Of a stretch of 64,000 nucleotides of DNA, positions 1 to 9,559 are shown piece after piece. The position numbers and the translations under genes are program-made. Each line of letters opens with the position of its first letter. The stretch's first letter is position 1. Origin of the DNA: Anodontia alba (Eukaryota; Mollusca; Bivalvia; Lucinida; Lucinidae); the NCBI GenBank assembly GCA_964016985.1, contig OZ024828.1, positions 74,273,264 to 74,337,263 on the forward strand. Direction: 5' to 3'. The notes beneath the pieces are model-generated. The model searched no databases, was not told the DNA's origin, and was given only the letters and a program-made list of their open reading frames with translations.

Positions 1-857
1 CAAAAATGTCTGGAAAGAAAATGACAGAGGGATAGGTAACAATCCTAAACCAGATCTTGATAATATCAATGGACAGATAACAATCCTAAACCAGATCTTG
101 ATAATATCAATGCATATAGCAAGTTTGGTTAAAAGGCCATGTTATTTACTCCAGTTATTGTCCGGAAACTAAAATATGGGTGTGTCTCGCGAAAAAATTT
201 GACAAAATTTGCCAATTAGCAATTCCATTAGCAATTCCAAAACAGATCTCCTTAAGGTCAATGCATATAGCAAGTTTGGTTAAAATCCCTTTTTATTTAC
301 TCAAGCTATTGTCTGGAAACGAAAATATGGGCGTGTCTCGGGCAGACAACTCCGTAAAAATTTGACGAAATTTGCCCATTAGCAATTCCATACCAGATCT
401 CCTTAATGTCAATATATATAGCAAGTTTGATTAAAATCCCTTGTTATTAACTCAAGTTATTGTCTGAAAACGAAAATATGGGTGTGCCTGGGGCAGATAA
501 CTCCATAAAAATTTGACGAAATTTGCCCATTAGCAATCCCAAACCAGATCTCCTTAATGTCATGCATATAGCAAGTTTGGTTAAAATCCCTTGTTAATTA
601 CTCAAGTTATCGTCTGGAAGCGAAAATATGGGTGTGTCTCGGGCAGATAACTCCGTCAAAATTTGATGAAATTTGCCCATTAGCAATCCCAAACCAGATC
701 TCCACAATATCAATGCACATACCAAGTTTGGTGAAAATCCATTGAAGTTTACTCAAGTTATCATCCGGACGTACCACGGACGGACGAACAGACACACGGA
801 CATCCAACGTGAAACCATAATACCCCGCCACTATTGTGTGGCAGGGTATAAAAAGTA
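1..857 (+). repeat. Pearl/Helentron-like tandem array, 3' part, with terminal hairpin
   Basis: At least four units of about 150 bp repeat the phrase 'aaaatatgggtgtgtctcg' near 172, 322, 474 and 625. They are followed by a GGAC/GACA-rich stretch (about 770-800) and then an imperfect hairpin at 820-849 (stem taccccgcca / tggcagggta) with an A-rich end. A tandem core followed by ACGG-type microsatellite and a 3' hairpin is the published architecture of bivalve pearl elements (non-autonomous Helentrons). The window starts inside the array, so its 5' end is not seen. A second copy of the same family is at 16376-17011. Confidence 0.75.
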
Positions 858-1230
858 AAAAACATGCCTCTAAAAAAGATTTTTGTGTGATCGTTGCCTC
901 AATTTTATTTTCAAGCATAAGGAAAGTAAACCAGACAAGCTTGTTATGATTCTGTTTTATTTCAGATAACCATGATATTACACATTCAGTCACATTATTT
1001 TCAACTATGAACAATGGCACTCACTCAAATGATTTTTTTTCCCCAAAAATTGGGACTTGTACTTTCAGATTTGGGACGCAGCTTTTTGGACTCATCCCAG
1101 GACTCAAAGTTGAAAATTTGTGCTTCTCAAAAAAAAAAAAAAAAAAAAAAATGCATTAGAGCTACTCATTAGCCTTGTCAAGACACTTCTAATGAGAACC
1201 CTGACATGTTTCCATGAAGTAATAATAATA
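858..1230. other. Unassigned AT-rich spacer
   Basis: No coding signal was found. It holds an A run of about 21 bases at 1130-1150 and otherwise unique-looking AT-rich sequence between two tandem-array elements. Confidence 0.5.
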
Positions 1231-1231
1231 A

Positions 1232-2592
1232 ACTAGAAATGTGTCAATATGACACAGATGCCTCCGCTCAGGGAGGCCATCCTCACCCACACAGGCATTT
1301 TGCAAAAAATGAACTAGAACAGTGTTTTCGGAGGAAAACATATGTCCCCCACATATCAGACAGCTCTATCACTGAAAAAAGTTGTATCTATAAGTTGTAT
1401 CTATAATTTATCTTTTTACGTGTGTGTATGTGATTGATGGGGGCCATTTTCCAAAATCTAAGCCCTAGTGTGACCTTGAAAATGGAGTCAAGGTTACCAA
1501 AATCTAATGGGGTCAAGGTCATCAAAATCTAAACAGTTCTTGTTCCTGTCTCAACAATATAGCTGTAAAAGTATGGTCAAAATCCATCCATTCATTCTGG
1601 AAATAGGGTGCAGAAAATCCATTTTCCAACAATCTGAACCCTCCTGTGACCTTGAAAATGGGGTCAAGGTCACCAAAATCTAATCAGTTCTTTTCCATGT
1701 TACAACAATACAGCTGTACAAGTCTGGTCAAAATCCATCCATTCATTCTTGATAGGGTGCCGAAAAGCACTTTTCCAACAATATGAGTCTCCTGTGATCT
1801 TGAAAATGGGGTCAAGGTCACCAAAATCTAATCAGTTCTTTTTCATGTCACAACAATATAGTTGTGCAAGTTTGGTCAAAATCCATCCATTCCTTCATGA
1901 GATAGGGTGCAGACAAGCCATTTTCCAACAATCTAAGCCTTTGTGTGACCTTGGAAATGGGATCAAGGTCACCAAAATCTAATCAGTTCTTTTTCATGTC
2001 ACAGCAATACAGCTGTGCAAGTTTAATCAAAATCCATCTATTCCTTCATGAGATAGGGTGCAGACAAGTCATTTTCCAACAATCTGAGCCCTCCTGTGAC
2101 CTTGAAAATGGGGTCAAGGTCACCAAAATCTAATCGGTTCTTTTCCTGTCTCAACAATATAGATGTACAAGTTTGGTAAAAATCCATCCATTCATTCAGG
2201 AGATAGGGTGCAAACAAGCCATTTTCCAACCATCTAAGCCATCATGTGACCTTGAATATGGGGTCAAGGTCACCAAAATCTAATCAGTTCTTTTACATGT
2301 CCCAGCCATCTACATATGCAGGTATGGTCAAAATCCATTTGTTCCTTCAGGAGACAGGTGCGGACAAGCAATTTTCCAGCTTTTTCCAACAATCTAAGTC
2401 CTAGTGTGACCTTGAAAACGGGGTCAAGGACATCAAAATCTAATCAGCATTTTCCCCCCACCCAATGAAAAATTTGTGTAAGTTAGGCAAAAATCCTTCA
2501 TTAAGGAGATACAGCGCAGACAAGAGGCTACGCCGATGCCGACGAGATCCACACTAAAAACAATATGTTCCCCCCTATGGTAGGGGACATAA
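1232..2592 (+). repeat. Tandem-core element 2 (~151-bp units) ending in hairpin
   Basis: About seven units share 'ccttgaaaatggggtcaagg' (near 1471, 1649, 1797, 1948, 2099, 2250 and 2411), a period of about 151 bp. The element ends in a hairpin at 2566-2590 (tgttcccccc / ggggaca) followed by an A run. The left end carries a short inverted repeat, tgtgtcaatatgacaca, at 1240-1256. The layout matches the array at 1-857 but the unit sequence is unrelated. Open frames across it are repeat translations, not genes. Confidence 0.7.
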
Positions 2593-3773
2593 AAAAAATG
2601 GCCATAACTCTCATAAAAATTGGCAGACTTTACCATAAATCGAACTTGACCTATATCTTATGATATATACTTGTTAATAAAATATGAATCCAATACACCA
2701 ATCTTTTTAAAAAAAATATCGAAAGGAAAACATTTTTGAAGGTGAAAAAGGGCCACAACTCCCATAATAATGGGTGGATTTTACCCTAAATCGAACCTGA
2801 CCTCTATTTTATGATTATATACCTGTGTATTAAATATAAATCCAATACAGTGATGTTTTCAAAAGATATCAAACAGAAACTATTTTTCAAAGTTGAAAAA
2901 GGGCCATAACTTCAAAATTAATTGGTGAATTTTACACTGAATCCAACTTGACCTATATTTTAAATTTATGTGCTTGTGTATAAAATATGAATCCAAATCA
3001 CTAATCTTTTCAAACGTTATGGAACTGAAACCATTTCTCAAAGTTGAAAAAGGGCCATAACTCCCAAATTAATTGGTGGATTTTACCCTAAATCGAACTT
3101 GACCTACATTTTATGGATATATACCTGTGTATAAAATTTGAATCCAATACATTAATCTTCAAAAGATAGGAAACCGAAACCATTTTTCAACTTTGAAAAA
3201 GGGCTGTAACTCCAAAAATAATTGGTGGATTTTACCTTAAATCGAACTTTACCTATATTTAATAATTATATGCTCGTGTATAAAATATGAATCCAATATA
3301 TTGATCTTTTTAAAAGGTATGGAATGGAAACTGTTTTTCAAAACAGAGGGCAATAACTCCAAAAATAATTGGTGGATTTTACCCTAAATCGAACCTGAAC
3401 TATATTTTATGATTATATACCGGTGTATAAACTTTGAATTCAATACACTAATCTTTTCAAAGGATATCAAATGGAAACCATTTTTCAAAGTTGAAAGTTT
3501 TTCTAAGTTTCTAAGGGCCATAACTCCCAAAATAATTAGTGGATTTTACCCTAAATCGAACTTGACCTACATTTTATGATTATATATCTGTGTATAAAAT
3601 TTCAATCCAATACACCGATCTTTTCAAAAGATATCGCATGGAAACCGTTTGTGTTACGTACGGGACGGACAGGACGGACGGGACGGACAGGACAGACGGG
3701 ACAGACGGACGGACTTACATACGGACAGCGGTGATACTATATGCACCCCCATTGAAAATGGCGGGGGCATAAA
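2593..3773 (+). repeat. Tandem-core element 3 (~150-bp units) with GGAC microsatellite and hairpin
   Basis: Units repeating 'gggccataactcc' occur near 2750, 2901, 3052, 3202, 3345 and 3515. A (GGAC)n-type microsatellite follows at 3661-3723, then a hairpin at 3742-3769 (tgcacccccatt / aatggcgggggca). It directly abuts element 2. The architecture is again pearl/Helentron-like, with a third unrelated core sequence. Confidence 0.75.
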
Positions 3774-3837
3774 AATATTGCAGTTACATTTCTTATTTAG
3801 AGCTATGAGACTTTGGAATGCATGTGTCTTATGAACA

Positions 3838-4050
3838 GATGAGAAAACAATGTGAGAAAACTTACCTTCTGACATGTATGTCCAATGAAGACCTAAATCA
3901 GCCTGCACAGTCTGATCAGTCTTTATTGTCCACATGAAAAAACTTTGAATCCTTGGTTATCCAAAATGTGTCAAGTGAAGATTCTGATCAGACTGCCCGG
4001 ATGTGCAGATTGATCTGACTCTTCACTGAGAAAACATCCGAGGATTTCTG
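3838..4050. mobile_element. MITE family M1, copy 1 (~210 bp)
   Basis: Inverted ends (gagaaaacttaccttctgac on the left, ctgagaaaacatccg on the right) enclose two mirrored blocks of the type gaagaytcagatcagcctgcrca...cagactgatc. Related copies are at 55180-55395, 56150-56365 and 57970-58185. No coding capacity. The TA-type target site was not established. Confidence 0.65.
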
Positions 4051-4770
4051 ACTGTAGCTCAAATATATGTCGTAAAACTAGGCTTATCTAAAGACTAACA
4101 TTAATGCAAAATTCTAAACAAACCACTTACTTTTGTATTTAGCTTTCAAAAATGAGCCTGTAAAAACAAAACCATGCCTTTATTCACAAGACAGCACAAA
4201 ACTGGAAGAGCCAAAAACAGCAAAACAACAACATATATACAAGGTGGGTAGCCTACGTCATACACAACAGTGAAAAAGACTATAGATTTTTGCAAAAAGG
4301 GCCTGTTCAAATGTGTTATTAATCATTATTATTATTATTTTTGTTGTTTTGATGAAAAATAGAAGCTCAGAGAATCTACCAAGGATGAAAGTACTTATAC
4401 TTGCAGATTTCATGTACTACCATACTGATAACAGTACTACCGTATTGATAACAGTCAGGCATAATATTTTGATAACCTTTTAAGTACATGTAATTGTAAC
4501 AGAGGATTCCCAATAATGGACATACGATGGTTATGCATCAAGTTTACCAATATAAATGCCTTGTTTCTTGCTACATTCTCTGAGCCTATCCTGTTTTTTT
4601 TTTTTGTCGGAACAACAAAATGGAAAACGAAAGCAACTTACCAATCTGAAAGGGTACTTTTAACCATAACTTATAGTCTTTTTTCATTTTATTTGTATGA
4701 CAAAGATTACCCGATGACATAACCAAGACATAGCAGGCTCTAGATAATGGTACAAGCAAGATAGTTCATT
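4051..4770. other. Unassigned AT-rich DNA
   Basis: No exon or recognised repeat was found. It is probably EZH2 intron 8, because exon 8 ends at 9406 and no later EZH2 exon was found on the minus strand down to position 1. Confidence 0.4.
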
Positions 4771-4771
4771 T

Positions 4772-4856
4772 CCATATTTCTCCATGAAAACATGTGGTAC
4801 TCAGAATTGCCTCGCTGAGGCACTTCTAATGAGTACCTACAAAATATAGTTTTGTG
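4772..4856. repeat. Hairpin element family P1, degenerate copy
   Basis: Resembles the P1 palindrome (tttctccatgaaaacat...gaggcacttctaatgagtacc), with the left arm partly decayed. Confidence 0.6.
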
Positions 4857-4889
4857 GAACTGTAAGATAAACATCGATATATTTTGCTT

Positions 4890-5330
4890 CAGTATAGGGA
4901 TCAAACATGGTTTTTCATGCATTAACATTCGCCAGGTCCCGTGGGAGGTGTTGAAAACCGAGGCCGAAAACTGCGGTTTTCAACCTCCAAAGGGACCTGG
5001 CGATTCTTAATGCATTGAGAAACCATGTTCAATCACTATTATTGTATAAAAACTGAACACACTTGCTACATTTCGCATTATTTCTTGCACTATTTTGTTT
5101 CGCCTTTTCACTGATGTCTTGCGAACGCAATTTCCGAGGACTATGCTCGTTCTAGGGCCGGACAGTACACATCTTGTAACGGCAGCAAATCTGAGGCCCC
5201 CGTACGATCACACTGAAAGTTGCATAGCCATGCATTAACAGCACGTGAATTGCCTTGCTAATACATGGCTTTTCGCCGGTTAATGCACGGCTATTAATAA
5301 CGTTGGACACTGCTTTTTATGCAATAATAT
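4890..5330. repeat. ~430-bp interspersed repeat with internal palindrome, copy A
   Basis: Runs from 'gggatcaaacatggtttttc' to 'tgctttttatgcaataatat' and contains the inverted pair cattaacattcgccaggtcc / ggacctggcgattcttaatg. A second copy at 9830-10262 is colinear and highly similar. Non-coding and probably non-autonomous. Confidence 0.7.
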
Positions 5331-5472
5331 ATTTTGATTACAAATAGCCCCTTATCTAGAACTTTGATACGTATCCAATTTCTCCATCAAAATATACATT
5401 GCAGCATCTCAAAAGCATCTTGTCACCAGATAATTGAGCCACAATATGAGATGATGATGAAGATGATGAACT

Positions 5473-5716
5473 GGGCCCAGTTGTTCAAAGCATTGTTAGC
5501 TTAACAAGCTCGTTAAGGGTCATTTCATTAACTGTTTTAGCGGATTCAATATACAATATTTTGATATTTTTTGCTGAAAAAATGTGAGTAGCTTTTGCAG
5601 TGCAAAAGCTACTCACATTTTTTCAGCAAAAAATTTCAGCATATTTGCGTATCACTCAATATAAATTTTAACGAATCGTTAACTAAAGATGTCGTTAGCT
5701 TTGAACAACTGGGCCC
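5473..5716. mobile_element. MITE family P4, full copy with hairpin core
   Basis: Terminal inverted repeats GGGCCCAGTTGTTCAAAGC / GCTTTGAACAACTGGGCCC bound a 244-bp element. Its centre (about 5562-5635) is a near-perfect palindrome, gctgaaaaaatgtgagtagc against gctactcacattttttcagc. Other copies are at 19169-19412 (with core) and 25201-25387 (without core). Confidence 0.85.
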
Positions 5717-6845
5717 TGGTGTTTTACATTCCTTTCAACATTATTTATATCTAGATGATGGAAGGATGCTGATGAAAAGCTCTGTGCAATGAAGAACTGT
5801 ACAGTCGTGAGCTGAATTCTACCTCAAGTGGGACTTAAACCCGTACCTCATGAGTTGAAGTTGGGAACCCTAACTACTCTGCCTTCCAGACGCTTTGTCA
5901 CAATATGAAAAATCAAAGACCCAAATCAACCTGTATATCCATGTGGTTTGATCAGGCATTTGCTGATTGTTGATATATTCTATAGTATCCAGTTCTGTAA
6001 CTAGACTGAGGATTTGGGCAGCCAATCAGGGCCTTCTTTGTCCAACTGGTAAAACGGGCCCAATTCTCATGACCTGGCTCAATTATTCTCATGAAATGTT
6101 AGACCATACTTACAAGGAGAAAAATACTGATTTTTTTGTTTTAACAATAAAATAATGAATTATCTGCAGCACTGAAACAACAAGAAAAATAAAATAAACA
6201 TTTCCAAATTTATTGCATCTTCTGCATCCCTTACAGCAATACATATGATTTGTTTGAGACAATTTTTTGCAAACTGGAAACCATCTCCCTAGTATGTGAA
6301 ATATTTAAAAAAAAATAAAAAAAATGGGGATTTCTCCTAAAGAAATGAAATAGCTTCCTCAGAGGGAGCCAGTTTTTTTTCCTTTTTAAAATAGCATTAT
6401 CCGATTGAGAAGGGAGGCTGACATATCTATGTCAGGAATAAATTCCATTGGAGACATATTCCTTCCCCTTAACTGTTTAAAATCACATCTTTTAAACTCT
6501 CTTTGATATTTGATTTTATACTGGTTTTCAGTATTGGTATTTGCAGTTTGGATTTTTATGGATTATTTGTTACTCAATTTTTAATCTTTTATGGTGAAAA
6601 TTTAATCATCACCATTCATCTGGTATATATATCCTTCATTATTTAGTCTATTTTCTGTGCCTCACTATGACTTGCAAATCAGTACATAAGGACCACAATG
6701 GAAATAAGAGAGATCACTCTCCCTTTTTTGTGTCATCCTTGGTAGTGATTGGCAAGCCATATGAACATGGCAATGTTTTGATGTTTTATATTGTACTAAT
6801 TTTGTGCATTTTAACATTGTGTATACATTGTTGTGTTTTAACATG
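5717..6845. other. Unassigned intronic-type DNA
   Basis: No supported exon was found. Short open frames here lack splice context or recognisable motifs. A few A/T runs are present. Confidence 0.4.
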
Positions 6846-6847
6846 TA

Positions 6848-7178
6848 CAGTTGACTCTCGTTATCTCGACCTCGCTTATCTCGAATAACCGCTTATCTCG
6901 AAGTGAAAATCTGGTCACTGCCCATACATGAAAACCTAACAACCGATGGAAAATATTGTGGAAAAGAGGAGAAATTGCTCCTAAGGAGCAATTTCTCCTC
7001 TTTTCCACAATATTTTCAATATATCTCTAACTTCAAAAATCCAATTACCTATCAGTTTGTTAAATGTGGTTAATCAAATTATTTTTTCCTCAATTCTGCA
7101 AACCTGATATGTCGAACTACGGATATCTCGAAGTATTTCAGAGAGTCCCTTGGAATTCGAGATAACGAGAGTCGACTG
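6848..7178. mobile_element. Tigger/pogo-like MITE with palindromic core, copy 1
   Basis: Ends read CAGTTGACTCTCGTTATCTC and its complement, flanked by TA on both sides (6846-6847 and 7179-7180). The TA target and CAGT...CTCGTTAT terminus are typical of pogo/Tigger-derived MITEs. The centre (about 6961-7010) is a near-perfect palindrome around 'gctcctaaggagc'. Copy 2, with the same core, is at 58750-59084. Confidence 0.85.
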
Positions 7179-7482
7179 TATATTGCTAATCTGTGATACT
7201 GAAATAAATCAATCAATTAACTGAGTAGTGGCAGAACAGAAAGCTTTTGACATGATATATATATATTTTTTTTTTCAATAATTTTCTTATTTCTCTGTGA
7301 AAGCATATTGTAGGTATTCATCACTTTACCAAGGCAGTTCCAATGAGTACCCACAACATACCTTTTCATGGAGAACTTAGCCAGGGCACTTCCTACCAGA
7401 CTGCATGTGCACCCAGTGAAGACTCAGATCAGTCTGCACATCCACATAACTACAGATAAGAGAGGGTATCCACATAATATTT

Positions 7483-7582
7483 TACTTATTTCTCTACAAA
7501 AACGTATGATGTGGGTACTCATTAGAAGTGAGGCACTTCTAATGAGTACCCACAACATATGTTTTCATGTAGAATTAAGAAA
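7483..7582. repeat. Hairpin element family P1
   Basis: Inverted arms ttatttctctacaaaaacgt... and ...gttttcatgtagaattaaga meet at attagaagtgaggcacttct. It is a P1 copy with a short loop. Confidence 0.7.
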
Positions 7583-7950
7583 TATATCAGCTTTTTTTGG
7601 ATGAAAAAAGCGCCTTATCTGTTGCTATGCATCCATAGACTGATCAGTCTTTGCAGGGCACTCTGTGGGTAGCTAAGGATCCAAAGCATCCTGAGGTAGA
7701 CAGTGAAGACAGATCAGTCTGCACCAATACTTCATGATACTTGCATAAGCTACTTTTAATACATAAAGACAAAAAATCTAAATTATTCTTATGCAAGTTA
7801 AAGTTGTCTCGAGATTTTCTGTAGCTAACTTATAAAATCCCTCTTTTTCAAAAGACGAACATCTGTGTATGGCGTAAATGTGTAAGAGTTTACATAAAAA
7901 CATTAGATCAGTTTTATTATGACAGTGTATCTTCTATGAAGACGTATATT

Positions 7951-8267
7951 ATGTTGACCTTTATTTGTTTGTGTTGAGGTTTTACGGCCCAGTCAACCCA
8001 ATGTCTAGCACGGTCAGTTTACCTAACCACACGTTTACTGGGTAGGCTTAGTCCTCTAAGCGGTTAACTGGTATTGTGCACATTCTTTCGCCAGAAACTG
8101 ACAACTCCCCTTCTTGAATCAGCGGAAGGGAGAGAATGACCGTAGAAAATATTTCATGATCAATCTCCACGAAAGAATGTTGCCGACCTCGGCAGGGGTT
8201 GAACCCGCGACCTCCTGGTCTCCAGTCGGACGGCACATCCAACTGAGCCCGGCCATGTTGACCTTTA
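7951..8267 (-). mobile_element. tRNA-derived SINE with 13-bp target duplication
   Basis: A SINE on the minus strand (7964-8254) is flanked by direct repeats ATGTTGACCTTTA at 7951-7963 and 8255-8267. Read on the minus strand, the head has a pol III A-box-like GGCTCAGTTGG and B-box-like GGTTCAACCC (tRNA-like). The body then ends in ...CTCAACACAAACAAA. The first few head bases are deleted relative to the copy at 22459-22765. Open frames on either strand are SINE translations. Confidence 0.88.
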
Positions 8268-8599
8268 AACACAATACTCACTGTTTATGTGAAATACAGA
8301 AAAACCAACAGGGTTAAAGTAGTGTGATACAGTATCATATCGGGCACTTGATACTGGGTTATACTGGGCTCTATCCTATATCCTCAGCTATCAACAGGGC
8401 ACCCACCAAAGACACTGATCAGACTTATGGATATGCTGCCTGATTAGTCTGCATCTGTCATGTTCTCATGTTGTATCTCTTGTGCAGTTTTTTGTTTGGC
8501 ATGTGATAAAAAGCCTACTTCACTATTGCTACTGGCCAACTACAATCACACAACTTTTAACACTGACAATAGACAATTGAGCGTAAAATCTGAATTACT

Positions 8600-8790
8600 G
8601 TATTTACCTAAGTATTTAGATAGACAGGCCTGACCAAATAATGAAGACCCAGATCAGATGCTGCAAAATGCAGCATCTAATCAGGGTCTACACAGTTTGC
8701 TGCTCATCCAGCTATATTTTTAACACATTAATAGGCAGCATTATTCAAATTTTACCACAAGAATGGCAAGTCGATAAGAATTCTGAATAC
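8600..8790. mobile_element. Hairpin element family P2
   Basis: Outer sequence resembles tatttacc(c)taagtattt...; the centre is the hairpin gacccagatcagatgctgca / tgcagcatctaatcagggtc. P2 copies elsewhere share the outer arms (GTGTAGACCCTGATCAGA) but have different self-complementary cores. Confidence 0.7.
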
Positions 8791-8989
8791 TTCGGATAGA
8801 TAAGGTATGTAACACATTCCTTTACTTTACTGTCAAAAAGCTCATGCACGTTTGAAGCAATGGATAAAAAATCACAAAGACTGAGACATGTAAAGCAAAC
8901 TGAAATCTGGAAAATGCAAGTAACAAAACATGTACTGTGCACACTCATTGAACTGCTTCACCAAGGCAATATCAATGAATACCAACACC

Positions 8990-9300
8990 ATACGGGCCGC
9001 TCCATGCGAAAATGTGTCTTCGGGCATATGCGGACATTATGCAACTAATTATGCTGCGAAAATAAGTCTTCCGACATATGCAGACAGCGAAGGCCCAGAC
9101 CAGCCTGCGCATCTGTGCAGTCTGATCAGGGCCTTGGCTGTCTGCTAACAGAATAATTGCACACTATAGAATGTATCAACGCAGAGCAAATGCACGGATA
9201 AAATTTAGTGCGTGCATGGGATAAATGTGAATCTGTGTATTCTGTGCATGCTTAAATACACTTTTTCACTTGGTGCAGTCCATATGTTTTCATGTAGTAA
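8990..9300. repeat. Interspersed repeat related to 55465-55705
   Basis: Contains cgaaaatgtgtcttcgggcat, the mirrored block cagcctgcgcatctgtgcag, and 'ataatgcacactatagaatg'-like motifs. The same motifs recur in the same order, on the complementary strand, at 55465-55705. No coding capacity. Confidence 0.55.
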
Positions 9301-9405
9301 TAACTCAAGTATTTCTCCTGATACCGTATTATCTATAGCTATGCTCAAACCTCTTTTCATTTAACACAGCCTAATTTTTCCAACCTGGTTTTGATTAAAA
9401 CTCAC

Positions 9406-9559
9406 CAACACCATCATTACTATCCTCACTACCACTGGCCGTGCCATTAACTTTCCTTTTCTTTCCCTTAGGTACACCAACAGGAGATCTACTTCTCTCA
9501 GATTTACTCTCTTTGTCAGATTTTTCTGAGTCTGAAGCAGTGGTTTCTTTGTATCCAAC
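9406..9559 (-). CDS. EZH2: EZH2 coding exon 8 (Ser-rich basic linker)
   Basis: 154 nt between acceptor 'ttctctacctctag' and donor GTTG|GTGAGT. Encodes [20 protein letters not shown], then [12 protein letters not shown] and a Ser/Asp tail. Low complexity, so homology is weaker here. Position, strand, phase 0 entry and character (linker before SANT2, with a predicted nuclear localisation signal) support its assignment to EZH2. It ends in phase 1, leading into an intron that probably exceeds 9.4 kb. Confidence 0.8.

Noticed and set aside
1749..2229. Open frames with repeated GVKVTKI / QQSEPSCDL phrases
   Set aside because: Translations of a ~151-bp tandem array, not a repeat protein: frames break between units.
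7483..7582. CRISPR-like interpretation of dispersed palindromic repeats
   Set aside because: Eukaryotic context, large irregular spacing, no regular spacers; they are hairpin MITE-type repeats.
8048..8281. Frames encoding [17 protein letters not shown] and similar
   Set aside because: Translations of the tRNA-like head of the SINE, repeated at every SINE copy.
1..9405. Search for EZH2 SANT2, CXC and SET exons
   Set aside because: No minus-strand match to the SANT2 GTYYDNF-type, CXC or SET NHS motifs was found; the remaining exons are taken to be outside the window.
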